NCBI GenBank assembly: GCA_965214965.1 | Contig: OZ244030.1 | Coordinates: 124,001-188,000, forward strand | Length of the DNA: 64,000 nucleotides | From: CBDATW01 sp965214965 | Lineage (GTDB): Bacteria; Bacillota_I; Bacilli_A; CBDATW01 | Direction: 5' to 3' | Shown here: positions 20,684 through 29,962 of the stretch, in pieces | How positions within the stretch are numbered: the stretch's first letter is position 1 | Layout: each line of letters begins with the position of its first letter | Made by a program: the position numbers and the translations under genes | The notes under the pieces: model-generated | What the model saw: only the letters and a program-made list of their open reading frames with translations | Databases searched by the model: none | What the model was told of the DNA's origin: nothing

Positions 20684-21856
20684 ATGTTTATTTTATATAA
20701 CTCATATACAAAACAAAATGAAGAAATAAAAATTAAAAACAATGTAGTTTCATTGTATGTTTGTGGGCCAACAGTTTATAACTATATCCACATTGGTAAT
20801 GCAAGGCCTTTAATTGTTTTTGATACTTTAAGACGAGCTTTAGAATTTTCAGGTTTAAAAGTTAATCATGTTTCCAATATTACTGATATAGATGACAAAA
20901 TTATTAAAGAAGCTAAAAATCAAAATGTTTCAGAAAAAAAGCTTTCTGAAAAATTTACTAATGCTTTTAATGCAGATGCAAAAAAACTTAATATTTTAGC
21001 ACCTCATTCACAACAAAGTGTTTTGGATAACATGAAAGAAATTATTAATGTTATAGAAAAACTTATAGCAAAAGAATTTGCATACATTTCTGAATCTGGA
21101 GATGTTTATTTTGATATTTCTAAATCACAAGATTATGGACTACTTTCAAATACTGACCAATCACAAAATTTAGATAATGCATCACAAAGATTACAATCTA
21201 CAAATGAATCTGCTAATTTTGTTTTATGAAAAACAAATACAGAAGGCATTAAATTTAATTCTCCATGAGGAAAAGGTAGGCCAGGGTGACACACAGAATG
21301 CGTGGCATTTATATTAAAAACATTTAATAAAAAAGAGATCTCTATTCATGGCGGAGGACTAGATTTAAAATTCCCACACCACACAAATGAAATTGCCCAA
21401 TCAAAAGCAATACATGGACACAGACTAGCTAATCATTGAGTGTATAATGGATTTGTAGTTGTTGATAAAGACAAAATGTCAAAATCTCTAGGAAACACAA
21501 TATTAGTAAAAGATATAGTCGAGGAATATGATTATCAAACAGTGAAATTATTATTTCTTTCAACACATTATCAAAAACCAGTTAATTTTACAAAAACAGA
21601 ATTAGATCAATTAACAAAAATTTCAAAAAGAATTGCTAATACATTAGAAAAAATAAAAGAATTAAAAATTGAAAATGAATCTGAGTTATCATTTTCGCAT
21701 ACTAAAAAAGTCATGGAATACTTACAAGATAATTTAAATACTTCAAATGCTCTTTCTGAACTTTATTTTGCTATAAAAAATTTTAATAAAACAGAATACA
21801 AAAAAGAAATTGCATGTGATATTTTAAATATTACAAAAATATTAGGATTAAGATAA
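20684..21856 (+). CDS. cysS: Cysteinyl-tRNA synthetase, short form
   Basis: This class I synthetase has the zinc ligand C27 in VCGPTVYNY, the HIGN form of the HIGH motif (36-39), GWHTECVAFI, GGGLDLKFPHHTNE and the KMSKS loop (264-268). At 390 residues it is shorter than the usual 440-460, the C-terminal anticodon-binding part being reduced; the catalytic core is complete. The stop overlaps rlmB (TAATG). The cysS-rlmB-sigma-rpmG-secE-nusG order is the same as in Bacillus. Confidence 0.94.
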
Positions 21857-22566
21857 TGTACAAAAATTATATTTATGGAATCAACACAGTTAAAGAATTT
21901 TTAAATTCATCAAAAAGAGTTAAGAAAATTTTTACTACACCTGGTCATAAAGAAATTATTGAATTTTGCAAAAAGAAAAATATTACTTTTGAAATTAAAA
22001 GCAATGATTTTTTCAAGAAGGTTTCTTCATATTCTCAAGGATTAGCTGCAGAAGTTGAACCTTTTTCATATGTAGATTTAGGTCTTGTTAAAAAATTAGG
22101 CAAAGATTCCACTCTTTTGCTATTAGATCAAATACAAGACCCACATAACTTCGGAGCAATAATCAGAACAGCTGCTGCCAGCGGTGTTGATGCAATTATT
22201 GTCGCAGACAAAAATCAAGTTAATGTAACATCAGCAGTAGAAAGAGTTGCTGTGGGAACAACAAATAAAATAAAAATTATTAAAGTAGCCAATATTACAA
22301 ATACAATTACTAAACTAAAAAATGAAGGGTTTTGAGTTTATGGCGCATCATTAACAAATGAATCACTAGATTACAGAAAAGTTGACTACAAAGGCAAGAC
22401 TGCTATTGTAATCGGTTCAGAAGGAAAAGGTATAAAACCCATTATCCAAAAGGCATGTGATCAAAACATCATCATACCCTTAACTAATGAAGTAGAATCC
22501 TTAAATGCTTCAGTTGCAACAGCTGTTATTCTTTACCATATTTATGGAGTTAAAAATCCTATATAA
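21856..22566 (+). CDS. rlmB: 23S rRNA (guanosine-2'-O-)-methyltransferase RlmB / TrmH family
   Basis: The 236-residue SPOUT methyltransferase starts YIYGINTVKEFL, typical of RlmB, and carries DQIQDPHNFGAIIRTAAA (motif 1), VIGSEGKGIKP (motif 2) and ESLNASVATAVILY (motif 3), which form the SAM knot. It is coupled to cysS by a one-base overlap and sits immediately upstream of the sigma-factor gene. Confidence 0.93.
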
Positions 22567-22574
22567 GGATTTAA

Positions 22575-23133
22575 ATGAAAAATATGCTAACTTACTACGC
22601 GCAGCGTGGGCATACAGTAGCGAAGAAGGAATTATTAGAAAGATCACAAGGAATTATTAAAGGTATATCATTCCAATATTATAAAAAATATAATTTTATT
22701 TTTAACATTGAAGAGTTATTAGTTTTTGCACAATATATTTTCTACGACTGTTTAAAATATTATTCATTTTTTAAGAAAGCAAATTATTTTACTTTTTTAA
22801 AAAAAATATTTAGATTATAGATTATCAACAGAAGTTAGAAAACACTTTACAAATAAAGCAATTGCAAATTCTTTTGCAATTAAAATTGATTTTACTCAAT
22901 ATGCAGATCCAATTTTACATGATAAAAGAAAAGCTTTCGATGTAATGATTCAAGACAAAGACATTTATAAAAGATTGCTTTCACAGTTAACTGAAAAAGA
23001 ACAAATAATATTAGATATGTGAGCTAATGGGTTTTCACATAAAACAATTGCATTCAATTTAAATATTGAACCAAGAAAGTTATCAAATATGATTGGCTAT
23101 ATAATAAAAAAATTAAGAAATAAAAATATTTAA
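22575..23133 (+). pseudogene. SigH-like RNA polymerase sigma factor, frameshifted at an 8-A tract
   Basis: The first frame (22575-22820) encodes a sigma region 2-like segment ending FTFLKKIFRL. The downstream frame continues with LDYRLSTEVRKHFTNKAI and a region 4-like helix-turn-helix, LTEKEQIILDMWANGFSHKT, ending at 23133. Removing one A from the run at 22799-22806 joins both into a 185-residue protein with FTFLKKYLDYRLSTEVRK across the junction, as expected for region 2. The place between rlmB and rpmG is that of sigH in Bacillus. It may be phase-variable, read by +1 frameshifting, a decayed gene or a sequencing error. Confidence 0.75.
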
Positions 23134-23159
23134 AGTTTGCTATATAATTATGCATATAT

Positions 23160-23165
23160 TATAAT
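23160..23165 (+). promoter_or_regulatory. -10 box of rpmG-secE-nusG
   Basis: TATAAT is 22 nt before the rpmG ATG; a second TATAAT lies at 23143-23148. AAAGAGGAA provides the ribosome-binding site. Confidence 0.5.
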
Positions 23166-23187
23166 ATACTAGCAAAAAGAGGAATTT

Positions 23188-23337
23188 ATGAGACAAAAAG
23201 TTATATTAGTTTGTCCAGGATGTTTACAAAGAAATTATTCTACATTTAAGAATAAATCTAATAATCCTGGAAGACTTGAGATCAAAAAGTTTTGTCCAAC
23301 ATGCAACTCTCACCAAATTCATAAGGAGACAAAATAA
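23188..23337 (+). CDS. rpmG: 50S ribosomal protein L33 (zinc form)
   Basis: The 49-residue protein has two CxxC pairs (C9/C12, C36/C39) and the L33 core NPGRLEIKKFCPTC. The ORF is short but has a good ribosome-binding site and the classic place before secE. Its TAA overlaps the secE ATG. Confidence 0.94.
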   Translation: MRQKVILVCPGCLQRNYSTFKNKSNNPGRLEIKKFCPTCNSHQIHKETK

Positions 23338-23528
23338 TGAAATTTCAACCAATAAATATGTTTAAAGGTTTAGTTAAAGAATTCAGAAGAATCAGATGAA
23401 TTCATGGAGACATTCTTTGACCTATGACTTTTATTGTAATTGGATTTATAGCTGCATTTGCTATTTTCTTTGTCTCAATAGATGCTCTAATTAACTGGGC
23501 ATTAAAACTATTTAAAATCATTAACTAG
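23337..23528 (+). CDS. secE: Preprotein translocase subunit SecE
   Basis: SecE clamps SecY in the protein-export channel. The 63-residue protein has the amphipathic KGLVKEFRRIRW motif and one C-terminal membrane helix (about 25-50). It is coupled to rpmG (TAATG) and followed by nusG after 8 nt. Confidence 0.93.
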
Positions 23529-23536
23529 GAGTAAAT

Positions 23537-24109
23537 ATGTCACAAGAAACATCATCAATGGCTCACTGATATGTAGTTAACTGCTATTCAGGAAACGAAG
23601 ATAAAGTTAAAGAAGCTTTAGACAACAGGGTAAAAGCCGAAGGTTTAGAAGATATCATTAACGAGACACTTGTAGCCAACTATAAAGAACTAAGAACCAA
23701 AGTTGCAAAAGATGGAACTGAAACAGTTGTAGAAAAAATAAAAAACAACTTTCCAGGATATATTTTTGTAAATATGAAAATGTCTGATACAGCTTGATTT
23801 ATTGTTCGTAACACCCCAGGTGTTACTGGATTTCTTGGATCATCAGGTAAAGGAGCAAAACCATTCCCAATTACTGAAGATGAAGTAAGAAAAGTTAAAG
23901 AACTTCAAAATCGTGTTGATGAAACTTTGTTGAATTTAGAATATTCATTAGATGAGGTTGTCGAAATTAAGTCAGGACCAATGAAGGGGCAAACAGGTAA
24001 AATTTTCGAAATGAATACTGATAATCAAACAGCCACACTACACGTAGATGTTTTCGGAAGAATTACTCCAGTTGAAGTTGGTTTTTCAGAAATTATGAAA
24101 ACAAAATAA
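23537..24109 (+). CDS. nusG: Transcription elongation/antitermination factor NusG
   Basis: The 190-residue protein has the N-terminal NGN domain (HWYVVNCYSGNEDKV, FPGYIFVNMKM, IVRNTPGVTGFLG) and the C-terminal KOW domain (VVEIKSGPMKGQTGKI). A spacer of about 30 residues inside the NGN domain (around 40-65) is typical of mycoplasma NusG. It ends the rpmG-secE-nusG operon at a terminator. Confidence 0.95.
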
Positions 24110-24113
24110 AATT

Positions 24114-24138
24114 AAAGCAAGCATTTTGCTTGTTTTTA
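24114..24138 (+). terminator. Terminator after nusG
   Basis: The stem caagca / tgcttg with loop ttt is followed by TTTTT. Confidence 0.8.
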
Positions 24139-24139
24139 T

Positions 24140-24167
24140 TTGCAAATAAAAATTGTAGGAGTATAAT
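24140..24167 (+). promoter_or_regulatory. Promoter of the antiporter gene
   Basis: TTGCAA (24140-24145) and TATAAT (24162-24167) are separated by 16 nt. Transcription from about 24175 rules out the further-upstream ATG at 24130 and supports the start at 24190. Confidence 0.6.
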
Positions 24168-24189
24168 TTTTAACTGGGAGCAATATTTT

Positions 24190-25521
24190 ATGCAATTACT
24201 TATACAAAACTTAGCCAAGCAACAACAATATATACATTCTTTTGCATCACTTGCAATTCTTTTGGTGTCATCTGTTGTTGTTTCAAGAATATTTAAAAAA
24301 ATACCAAAACTCTCATCTTATGTTATAGCTGGTATTTTAGTTGGGCCATATGGTTTAAAATGAATTACAGTGGAAACAATAGAATCACTTGAATATATAA
24401 CGCACTTTGGCCTTGGAATGATTGCGTTTATGATTGGAATGGAATTTCACAGATCGTCAATCAAAAACTTAGACAAAATTGGCTTTATTACAATTTTCCA
24501 AGCGTTAACTACAATGTTTGCAATTACCTGTGGTGTATACTTTTTGGGGCTTGCAACAATTCAAATTTCTCTTGTACTTGGTGTGATTGGTGCTGCCACT
24601 GCACCAGGACCAATTATTTTATTTGTTAAATCAAAAGGTATTAAAAAATCCGCATTGAAAAACTTACTGTTACCAGTTATTGCATTAGATGATGCAGTTA
24701 CAGTTATTCTTTATGCCTTAGTGCTTGGTTTAGTGGATAGCACATCAATATCATTATCTACAAACATGTTAGTAGTAGCAAAACACCTTGTTTATTCAAT
24801 TGGTATCGGAATAGGTATTGGTGTATTTCTTGGATTCTTTAAAAATCTTGGAGAAACTAGAGAAAAATATCTAACATATTCAATTGCAGCAATTTCTGCA
24901 GGTCTAGCATTATCATATTGACTACATGCATCATATATTATCACTTTAATTGTATGTGGTATTGTATTTACAAACTTTATTGATAAAAAAGCTTATTTTA
25001 GACAAGAAAAATCTCTTCAAAATTTTAACCCACCAATATTTACATTATTTTATTCAATGGCGGGTGCTTTACTGCCAATTAGATCAATTGGAAACTTTAT
25101 AATAATTGTAATTGCATATATTGTATTAAGAGTTATAGGAAAAACTATCGGATTTTACACTTCTTCTCGAATTATGAAGGTGGATAAAAAGGTTTCAAAA
25201 TATATTGGTTTAGCCTCGCTTCCACAAGCAGGTGTAGCAATTGGTTTAGCAACATCTTTACCTGAACCATTTAGAACACATTCACTACCAACTATTATTG
25301 GTGCCGTTTTTGTTTTCCAATTAGTAGGCCCATGGCTGGTAGAATATTCATTTAAAAAAGCAGGAAACTACCACCCTGATAAAGCAAAAGCTTTTCCAGA
25401 AGCCAATGAACATTATGATTTTACCGTGGGATCTATATATAATCAGTCAACTAAAAGGAATATATTTGAAAGAGCTGCAGAAATTGTTAACAGAGTCTAT
25501 GATGATAAACACAAAAAATAA
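24190..25521 (+). CDS. Cation/proton antiporter, CPA2 (Kef/NapA-type)
   Basis: The 443-residue membrane protein has about 12 hydrophobic segments and the Na+/H+ exchanger domain: SYVIAGILVGPYGLK near the N-terminus, GLGMIAFMIGMEF, and LPVIALDDAVTVILYAL with the paired aspartates used for ion binding. It probably exchanges Na+ or K+ for protons. The C-terminal 60 residues are hydrophilic. It lacks the TrkA-N domain of full-length Kef proteins. The start has GGGAG upstream. Confidence 0.87.
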
Positions 25522-25546
25522 AAGTGAGGAAATCACTTTTTATTTT
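25519..25546 (+). terminator. Terminator after the antiporter gene
   Basis: The stem aaagtga / tcacttt overlaps the stop and is followed by a T-rich tail. Confidence 0.75.
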
Positions 25547-25555
25547 TGTTATAAT
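25547..25555 (+). promoter_or_regulatory. Extended -10 promoter of rplK-rplA
   Basis: TGTTATAAT starts the L11 operon leader; the transcript would begin near 25562. Confidence 0.65.
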
Positions 25556-25577
25556 AGATAAGCCTATATGGCTTGAA

Positions 25578-25613
25578 TGTGGGAGATATTTAAATAATAT
25601 CGACTTGACCACA
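25578..25613 (+). promoter_or_regulatory. L1-binding mRNA site in the rplK leader
   Basis: GUGGGAG (25579-25585), a 5-bp stem AUAUU/AAUAU, then CGACUUGA and CCAC (25601-25612) reproduce the L1-binding fold of 23S rRNA helices 76-78, where GUGGGAG is followed by CCGACCUUGA and CCAC. The outer helix UGUGG/CCACA is perfect. Known in many bacteria: free L1 binds such a mimic and represses its own operon. Here the second gene of the operon is rplA (L1), so the fit is strong. Confidence 0.75.
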
Positions 25614-25647
25614 GCAATAAAACAAATCTAAAAAAAAGGAGATTATT

Positions 25648-26241
25648 GTGGCTAAAAGAAAATTAACAAGAATTGCTAAGTTAGAATTCATTGCTGGTAA
25701 ATCTAAGCCAGGACCAGCTCTTGCCGGTCTAGGGATTGATATGGGTGGATTCACAAAGCAATATAACGATGCTACTAAAGACATGGGTGAATCAGTTATT
25801 CCTGTAGTAATTAAATGCTACTCAGACAGATCATTTGAATTTACACTTAAAACAACACCAGCATCAAGAATGATTTTAAAAGCAGCTGGATTACAAAAAG
25901 GCTCTGCTAACTCTTTAACTGAAACAGTTGGGAAAATCACAAAAGCACAAGCACAAGAAATTGCTGAATACAAAATGGCAGACTTAAACGCTAACGACCT
26001 TGAAATGGCGACTAACATTATTGTAGGTACAGCTCATAACATGGGTATAAAAGTTGAAGGATACTCTAAAAAAGAAAAAGATGAATCACAAAAAATGATT
26101 ATCAACGAAAACTATGAAGCTCAAATTGCAGAAATGGAAGCTGGTATTGCTGAAGCTAATGCTGCTGACGCTGCTAAAAAAGCTGCAGAAGAATCTGATG
26201 ATAATACTGGTGAAGAAGCTGATGAAGGAGATGCAAGATAA
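25648..26241 (+). CDS. rplK: 50S ribosomal protein L11 with acidic C-terminal extension
   Basis: L11 forms the base of the GTPase-associated stalk. The GTG start is set by AAAAGGAG. Residues 1 to about 142 match L11 (KPGPALAGLGIDMGGFTKQYN, ANDLEMATNIIVGTAHNMGI). The protein is 197 residues rather than about 141: a 50-residue Ala/Glu-rich tail (EAGIAEANAADAAKK, ending DEGDAR) is added. The stop overlaps the rplA start (TAATG). Confidence 0.95.
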   Translation: MAKRKLTRIAKLEFIAGKSKPGPALAGLGIDMGGFTKQYNDATKDMGESVIPVVIKCYSDRSFEFTLKTTPASRMILKAAGLQKGSANSLTETVGKITKAQAQEIAEYKMADLNANDLEMATNIIVGTAHNMGIKVEGYSKKEKDESQKMIINENYEAQIAEMEAGIAEANAADAAKKAAEESDDNTGEEADEGDAR

Positions 26242-26933
26242 TGGCTAGAAAATTAACAAAAGCACAAAAAGATGCATTTGCAAAAGTAGACTTCACAAAA
26301 GTTTATTCAGTTAAAGAGGCTGTAAAGCTTGTAAAAGAAACATCAACAGTTAAATTTGATGCCTCAGTTGAAATCGCATTTAACCTAGGTATTGATCCAA
26401 AACAAGCAGATCAACAACTAAGAGCAGCTCATAACTTACCACATGGTTCAGGTAAATCAAAAACTATCCTTGTAATTGCAGAAGGCGAAGATCAAAAAGC
26501 AGCGAAAGATGCTGGTGCTGATTACGTTGGAGCAGATGATATGATTGAAAAAATTAAAGTTAAAGGTTGAATGGATTTTGACATTATAGTTTGTACACCA
26601 TCAATGATGTCAAAACTTGGGGCTCTAGGACAAATTCTAGGTCCAAAAGGGCTAATGCCAAACCCAAAAACTGGAACAGTTACATCTGATGTAACAACAG
26701 CAGTTAAAGAAATTAAAGCCGGGAAAATTGAATTTAAAAACGATAAAGAAGGAAATGTTAATTTAATTGTTGGTAAAGTTTCATTTGATTCAAAAAAACT
26801 AGAAGAAAATATTAAATCAATTGCAGAACTAATTAAATCAATGAAACCAGCCAAAGCAAAAGGAACATATTTTAAAGGAATTTCTATCTCATCTTCAATG
26901 GGGCCAGGAATCAAAGTTTCTACAGACTTTTAA
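26241..26933 (+). CDS. rplA: 50S ribosomal protein L1
   Basis: The 230-residue protein has the L1 signature MSKLGALGQILGPKGLMPNPKTGT and the N-terminal AYSVKEAV-type start (KVYSVKEAVKLVKE). It binds 23S rRNA near the E site and probably also the leader at 25578-25613 to control its own operon. Translation is coupled to rplK by a one-base overlap. Confidence 0.97.
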
Positions 26934-26957
26934 ATACCTTTTTTGGTATTTTTTATT
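26931..26957 (+). terminator. Terminator after rplA
   Basis: The stem aaatacc / ggtattt with a T-rich loop is followed by further T residues. Confidence 0.75.
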
Positions 26958-26979
26958 TGAATTCAGATTCTTTTTTGTA

Positions 26980-27110
26980 TATAATAACTATGCATTTACT
27001 TAAGACAGCAACAGGGAAACCTTAATATGTTGCCGAGGTTAATAACAATAACTATAGTTGTTAAACAATACCTTGTGTCTTTTTATGTCACATGGTATTT
27101 TATTTAATGT
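26980..27110 (+). ncRNA. L10 leader RNA with attenuator upstream of rplJ
   Basis: After TATAAT (26980-26985) the leader holds GACAGCAACAGG, ACCTTAA and GTTGCCGAGGT (about 27004-27040), the conserved kink-turn core of L10 leaders bound by L10(L12)4. It is followed by the imperfect stem ATACCTTGTG / CACATGGTAT (27070-27101) with a T tail, which looks like an attenuator. L10 would thus stop its own transcription or translation when in excess. Confidence 0.75.
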
Positions 27111-27140
27111 AATTGCATATAAAACGAAAGGAGATTAACA

Positions 27141-27797
27141 GTGAGAGCATTAAGAGAAGCAAAAGAAAAACTTGTTCAGGAAATCACTGAAAAAATCCAA
27201 GGTGCTAAGTCCACATTTCTAGTTGAATATCACGGACTTACTGTTGACCAAATCACTCAAATCAGAAATGATCTGAGAGCTGAGGGTGGAGAAATGAAAG
27301 TTTACAAAAACAGATTTGTAAAAATTGCTGCTAAAAAAGCCGGAATCGATGGGCTTGATGATGCACTTCTAGGACCTAATGCATTCGTATTCTCAAATGA
27401 AGACGAAATTGCAGGAGCTAGAATACTTGCAGAACACGGTAAAAAATACGAAACTATTAAATTTAAAGCTGGTATTTTTGAAGGTAAAGCAATCGGCGCA
27501 GAAATGGCAACAGAACTTTCACAAATTCCTTCAAGAGAAACACTTCTTACTCAAATTGCAGCAGGTTTATTGCAACCTCTAAAACAAGTTGCAATTGGTC
27601 TAAATATGCTAGAAGAATCTCATTTTGCAGGAGCAGAAAAAGTCCAAACCAAAGAAGAATCAACACCAGTTGAAGAAACTAAAGTTAACGATGCAACAGT
27701 AGAAGAAGTAAAATCTGAAGAAGAATCTGCACCAGCAGAAGAAAAAAAAGAAGAATCAGCACCGGCTGAGGAAGCTAAAGAAGAAACAGCTACATAA
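27141..27797 (+). CDS. rplJ: 50S ribosomal protein L10 with long acidic tail
   Basis: L10 anchors the L7/L12 stalk. The GTG start follows AAAGGAG. Residues 1 to about 165 match L10 (FLVEYHGLTVDQITQIRNDL, YKNRFVKIAAKKAG). At 218 residues it is longer than the usual 165-175; the extra tail is made of EESAPAEE-type repeats. The C-terminal helix before the tail binds L7/L12 dimers, encoded by the next gene. Confidence 0.95.
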   Translation: MRALREAKEKLVQEITEKIQGAKSTFLVEYHGLTVDQITQIRNDLRAEGGEMKVYKNRFVKIAAKKAGIDGLDDALLGPNAFVFSNEDEIAGARILAEHGKKYETIKFKAGIFEGKAIGAEMATELSQIPSRETLLTQIAAGLLQPLKQVAIGLNMLEESHFAGAEKVQTKEESTPVEETKVNDATVEEVKSEEESAPAEEKKEESAPAEEAKEETAT

Positions 27798-27839
27798 GAA
27801 GCTGCACAATAATAAAAAATAAAATAAAAGGAGTCAATT

Positions 27840-28211
27840 ATGGCTAAATTAACAAAAGAAGCTTTCGTAGAAGCTTTAAAAGAAATGTCACTTCTAGAAA
27901 TTAAAGAATTAGTTGATGGACTAAAAGAAGAATTCGGAATCGACCCAACAGCCGTTGCAGCTGCACCAGCAGATGGAGCAGCAGGTGGAGACGCAGGTCC
28001 AACTGAAGTATCTGTTGTCATTACAAGTTATGGTGGTGCTAAAGTATCTGTTATTAAAGCAGTTAGATCAATAACAGGAGTAGGGCTAATGGATGCTAAA
28101 AAAGCAGTTGAAGCTCTTCCATACACAATCAAAGAAGATATCTCACCAGCTGAAGGTGAAGAAATCGCAGCTAAGCTAAAAGAAGCTGGAGCAACTGTAG
28201 AAGTTAAATAA
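27840..28211 (+). CDS. rplL: 50S ribosomal protein L7/L12
   Basis: The 123-residue protein has an N-terminal dimerisation domain, a short Ala/Gly hinge (AAAPADGAAGGDAGP) and a C-terminal factor-binding domain ending with DAKKAVEALPYTIKEDIS and KLKEAGATVEVK. AAAGGAG precedes the ATG. It ends at a strong terminator shared with the converging ornithine cyclodeaminase gene. Confidence 0.97.
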   Translation: MAKLTKEAFVEALKEMSLLEIKELVDGLKEEFGIDPTAVAAAPADGAAGGDAGPTEVSVVITSYGGAKVSVIKAVRSITGVGLMDAKKAVEALPYTIKEDISPAEGEEIAAKLKEAGATVEVK

Positions 28212-28227
28212 TTTATATAACTTTATG

Positions 28228-28257
28228 TAAAAAATTGCCCTAAGGCAATTTTTTATT
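28228..28257. terminator. Bidirectional terminator between rplL and ornithine cyclodeaminase
   Basis: The stem aaaaattgcc / ggcaattttt with loop ctaa has A and T tracts on both sides. Confidence 0.8.
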
Positions 28258-29845
28258 TCTCTCTAACTTCATACCCGATAAAGTTTTTGTTTGTTAAGAA
28301 TTTTTTAACAATTTCTTCTGTTTCTGGAGTAGCAGAAATACCTCAAACAATTCCTTTTGCTTCAAATTGCATAATTGATTGTTCAATAATTTTTTCAATT
28401 CCAATTTGTTCTGCTTGCTCTTTATAATGAATATTAACACCATGCTTGTTTAGTTCTTTTAATCTTAAAGCATATTTTTCATTTGTAGCAGTTTCAAAAT
28501 CTAGGCCAGCAACTACAAAGTTTGAACCTTTAACTTTACCAACTTGTCCATAAAGTTTTTTTTCATCTCTATCTCCTTCACCAAGAAGAGAAAGAACTGA
28601 AGAATTTATAAATTCGCTGATTTGAATTAGCCCAATTGCTCCATAATATTTTTGTGCTCCTGCTCAAACCCCTACTGTACACATGCATGAATCTTTTGTA
28701 ATAGCTTTGAACTGTTTTTTATCCGCTGCTATTTTATAAATGTTATCTCCAATTTCTTGTGGCATGATTCCACGACCATCATATTCTACAACTTTACCTG
28801 TTTCAATATTTGATTTTAGTTGACCAAATAAGTCTTTAACATCATCCAATGTCGGTATCATTACTTTTTGATCACCAATAACCTCATCTTTTATTATTTC
28901 ATTGATTACATATAATATAGAATAATCTTCTAGACCAATACCTACTGAATCAAAAATTGTAATTTCAGAATCTGAATCTCTACCTGATTTTGATTTATTG
29001 CAAATATCAGACATTTCTGAATAAACAATTTCTTTGGCAGTAGCTTCATCAAATTCTTGAATTTCACCTTCTATAAATGACTGCTCAAAAAATTCAACTA
29101 CAACTTTAGAATTTGGTAGTTGCAAAATTTCTTTTTCAAATTCTGTTTTACCTGGGCAGTCACCGCCAAGCCCTGATAAGTGCATTCCTTCTTCAACTCA
29201 TTCCTTTTTAATAACCTGAACTTTTGCTTTTGTTGCAGTACATACAACAACTATATCGCAACCTTTAATAGCTTCATGTGTTGAATTAAATCTTGTAAAT
29301 TTAATATCTGAAAATTGACCTGCAATATTTCTTTCAAATTTATCCATAGCTTTTGGATCAGTGTCAAAGTAGTGCACTTCTTTAATATCTCTAATCATTT
29401 TATGCGCAGCAAGTTGAAACTCTGATTGAGCTCCTGTACCAATAATAGCAAGTTTGCTAGAGTTTTTTCTTGACATATATTTTGCAGCAAGAGCGGCAGT
29501 TGCAGCTGTTCTGATTGCTGTTAGTATTGTCATTTCTGTTATAAAAATTGGATATCCATCATATGTTGTGTTCATTTGCCCTGTTGCAGCTACAGTTAAT
29601 TTATTTTGAGCCGGGTTAGCAGGGTGTCCGTTAACACATTTATATGTGAAAAATTCTTTATCTGCCGAAGGCATTAGTTCAATAACACCGCCAGGAGTAT
29701 GAAACCCAGGTCTAGGTATGATATAAAATTCTTCTCATCTTGAAAAATCGTATTCAATACGATCCATTGTTTTTTGGATCAGCGCCTCTAATCCATGTTT
29801 TTCAACAATGATTTTCATTGTATTTACATCTAATATTTTTTGCAT
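28253..29845 (-). CDS. Ornithine cyclodeaminase with an additional C-terminal region
   Basis: Residues 1 to about 345 align with Pseudomonas ornithine cyclodeaminase, which converts ornithine to proline and ammonia using NAD+. Active-site residues are kept at matching places: R45, E56, K69 (YKCVNGHPAN), R112 (AIRTAATA) and D229 (GGDCPGKTE), with the NAD loop GTGAQ at 136-140. The protein is 530 residues against about 350 for the family, so a 180-residue C-terminal region is added whose function I do not recognise. Ornithine may come from arginine breakdown (inference). An 18-bp palindrome overlaps the promoter. Confidence 0.88.
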
Positions 29846-29857
29846 AATTACTTCCTC

Positions 29858-29885
29858 TTGTATCATCTGATACAACTATATTATA
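29858..29885 (-). promoter_or_regulatory. Promoter and candidate operator of the ornithine cyclodeaminase gene
   Basis: On the minus strand TATAAT is at 29885-29880. The perfect palindrome TTGTATCATCTGATACAA (29858-29875) covers the expected transcription start and lies just before the ribosome-binding site GAGGAAG, an ideal place for a repressor. Confidence 0.55.
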
Positions 29886-29962
29886 CATCTATAATTATGG
29901 GTAATCAAAAATTAAATAATGCAAATAATCATTTTGTTATTTACTTACAAACTGAATTTCTA

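Noticed and set aside
20684..21856. cysS as a truncated pseudogene because it is short
   Set aside because: All catalytic motifs are present, the frame is open and reduced C-termini are usual in mollicutes.
24130..24189. Upstream start for the antiporter
   Set aside because: The promoter (-10 at 24162-24167) lies inside this stretch, so it would not be in the mRNA.
26522..26914. Long minus-strand frame across rplA
   Set aside because: It is the antisense shadow of a certain L1 gene, with no start signal and no family match. The same holds for other long antisense frames such as 36750-37163 and 54957-55481.
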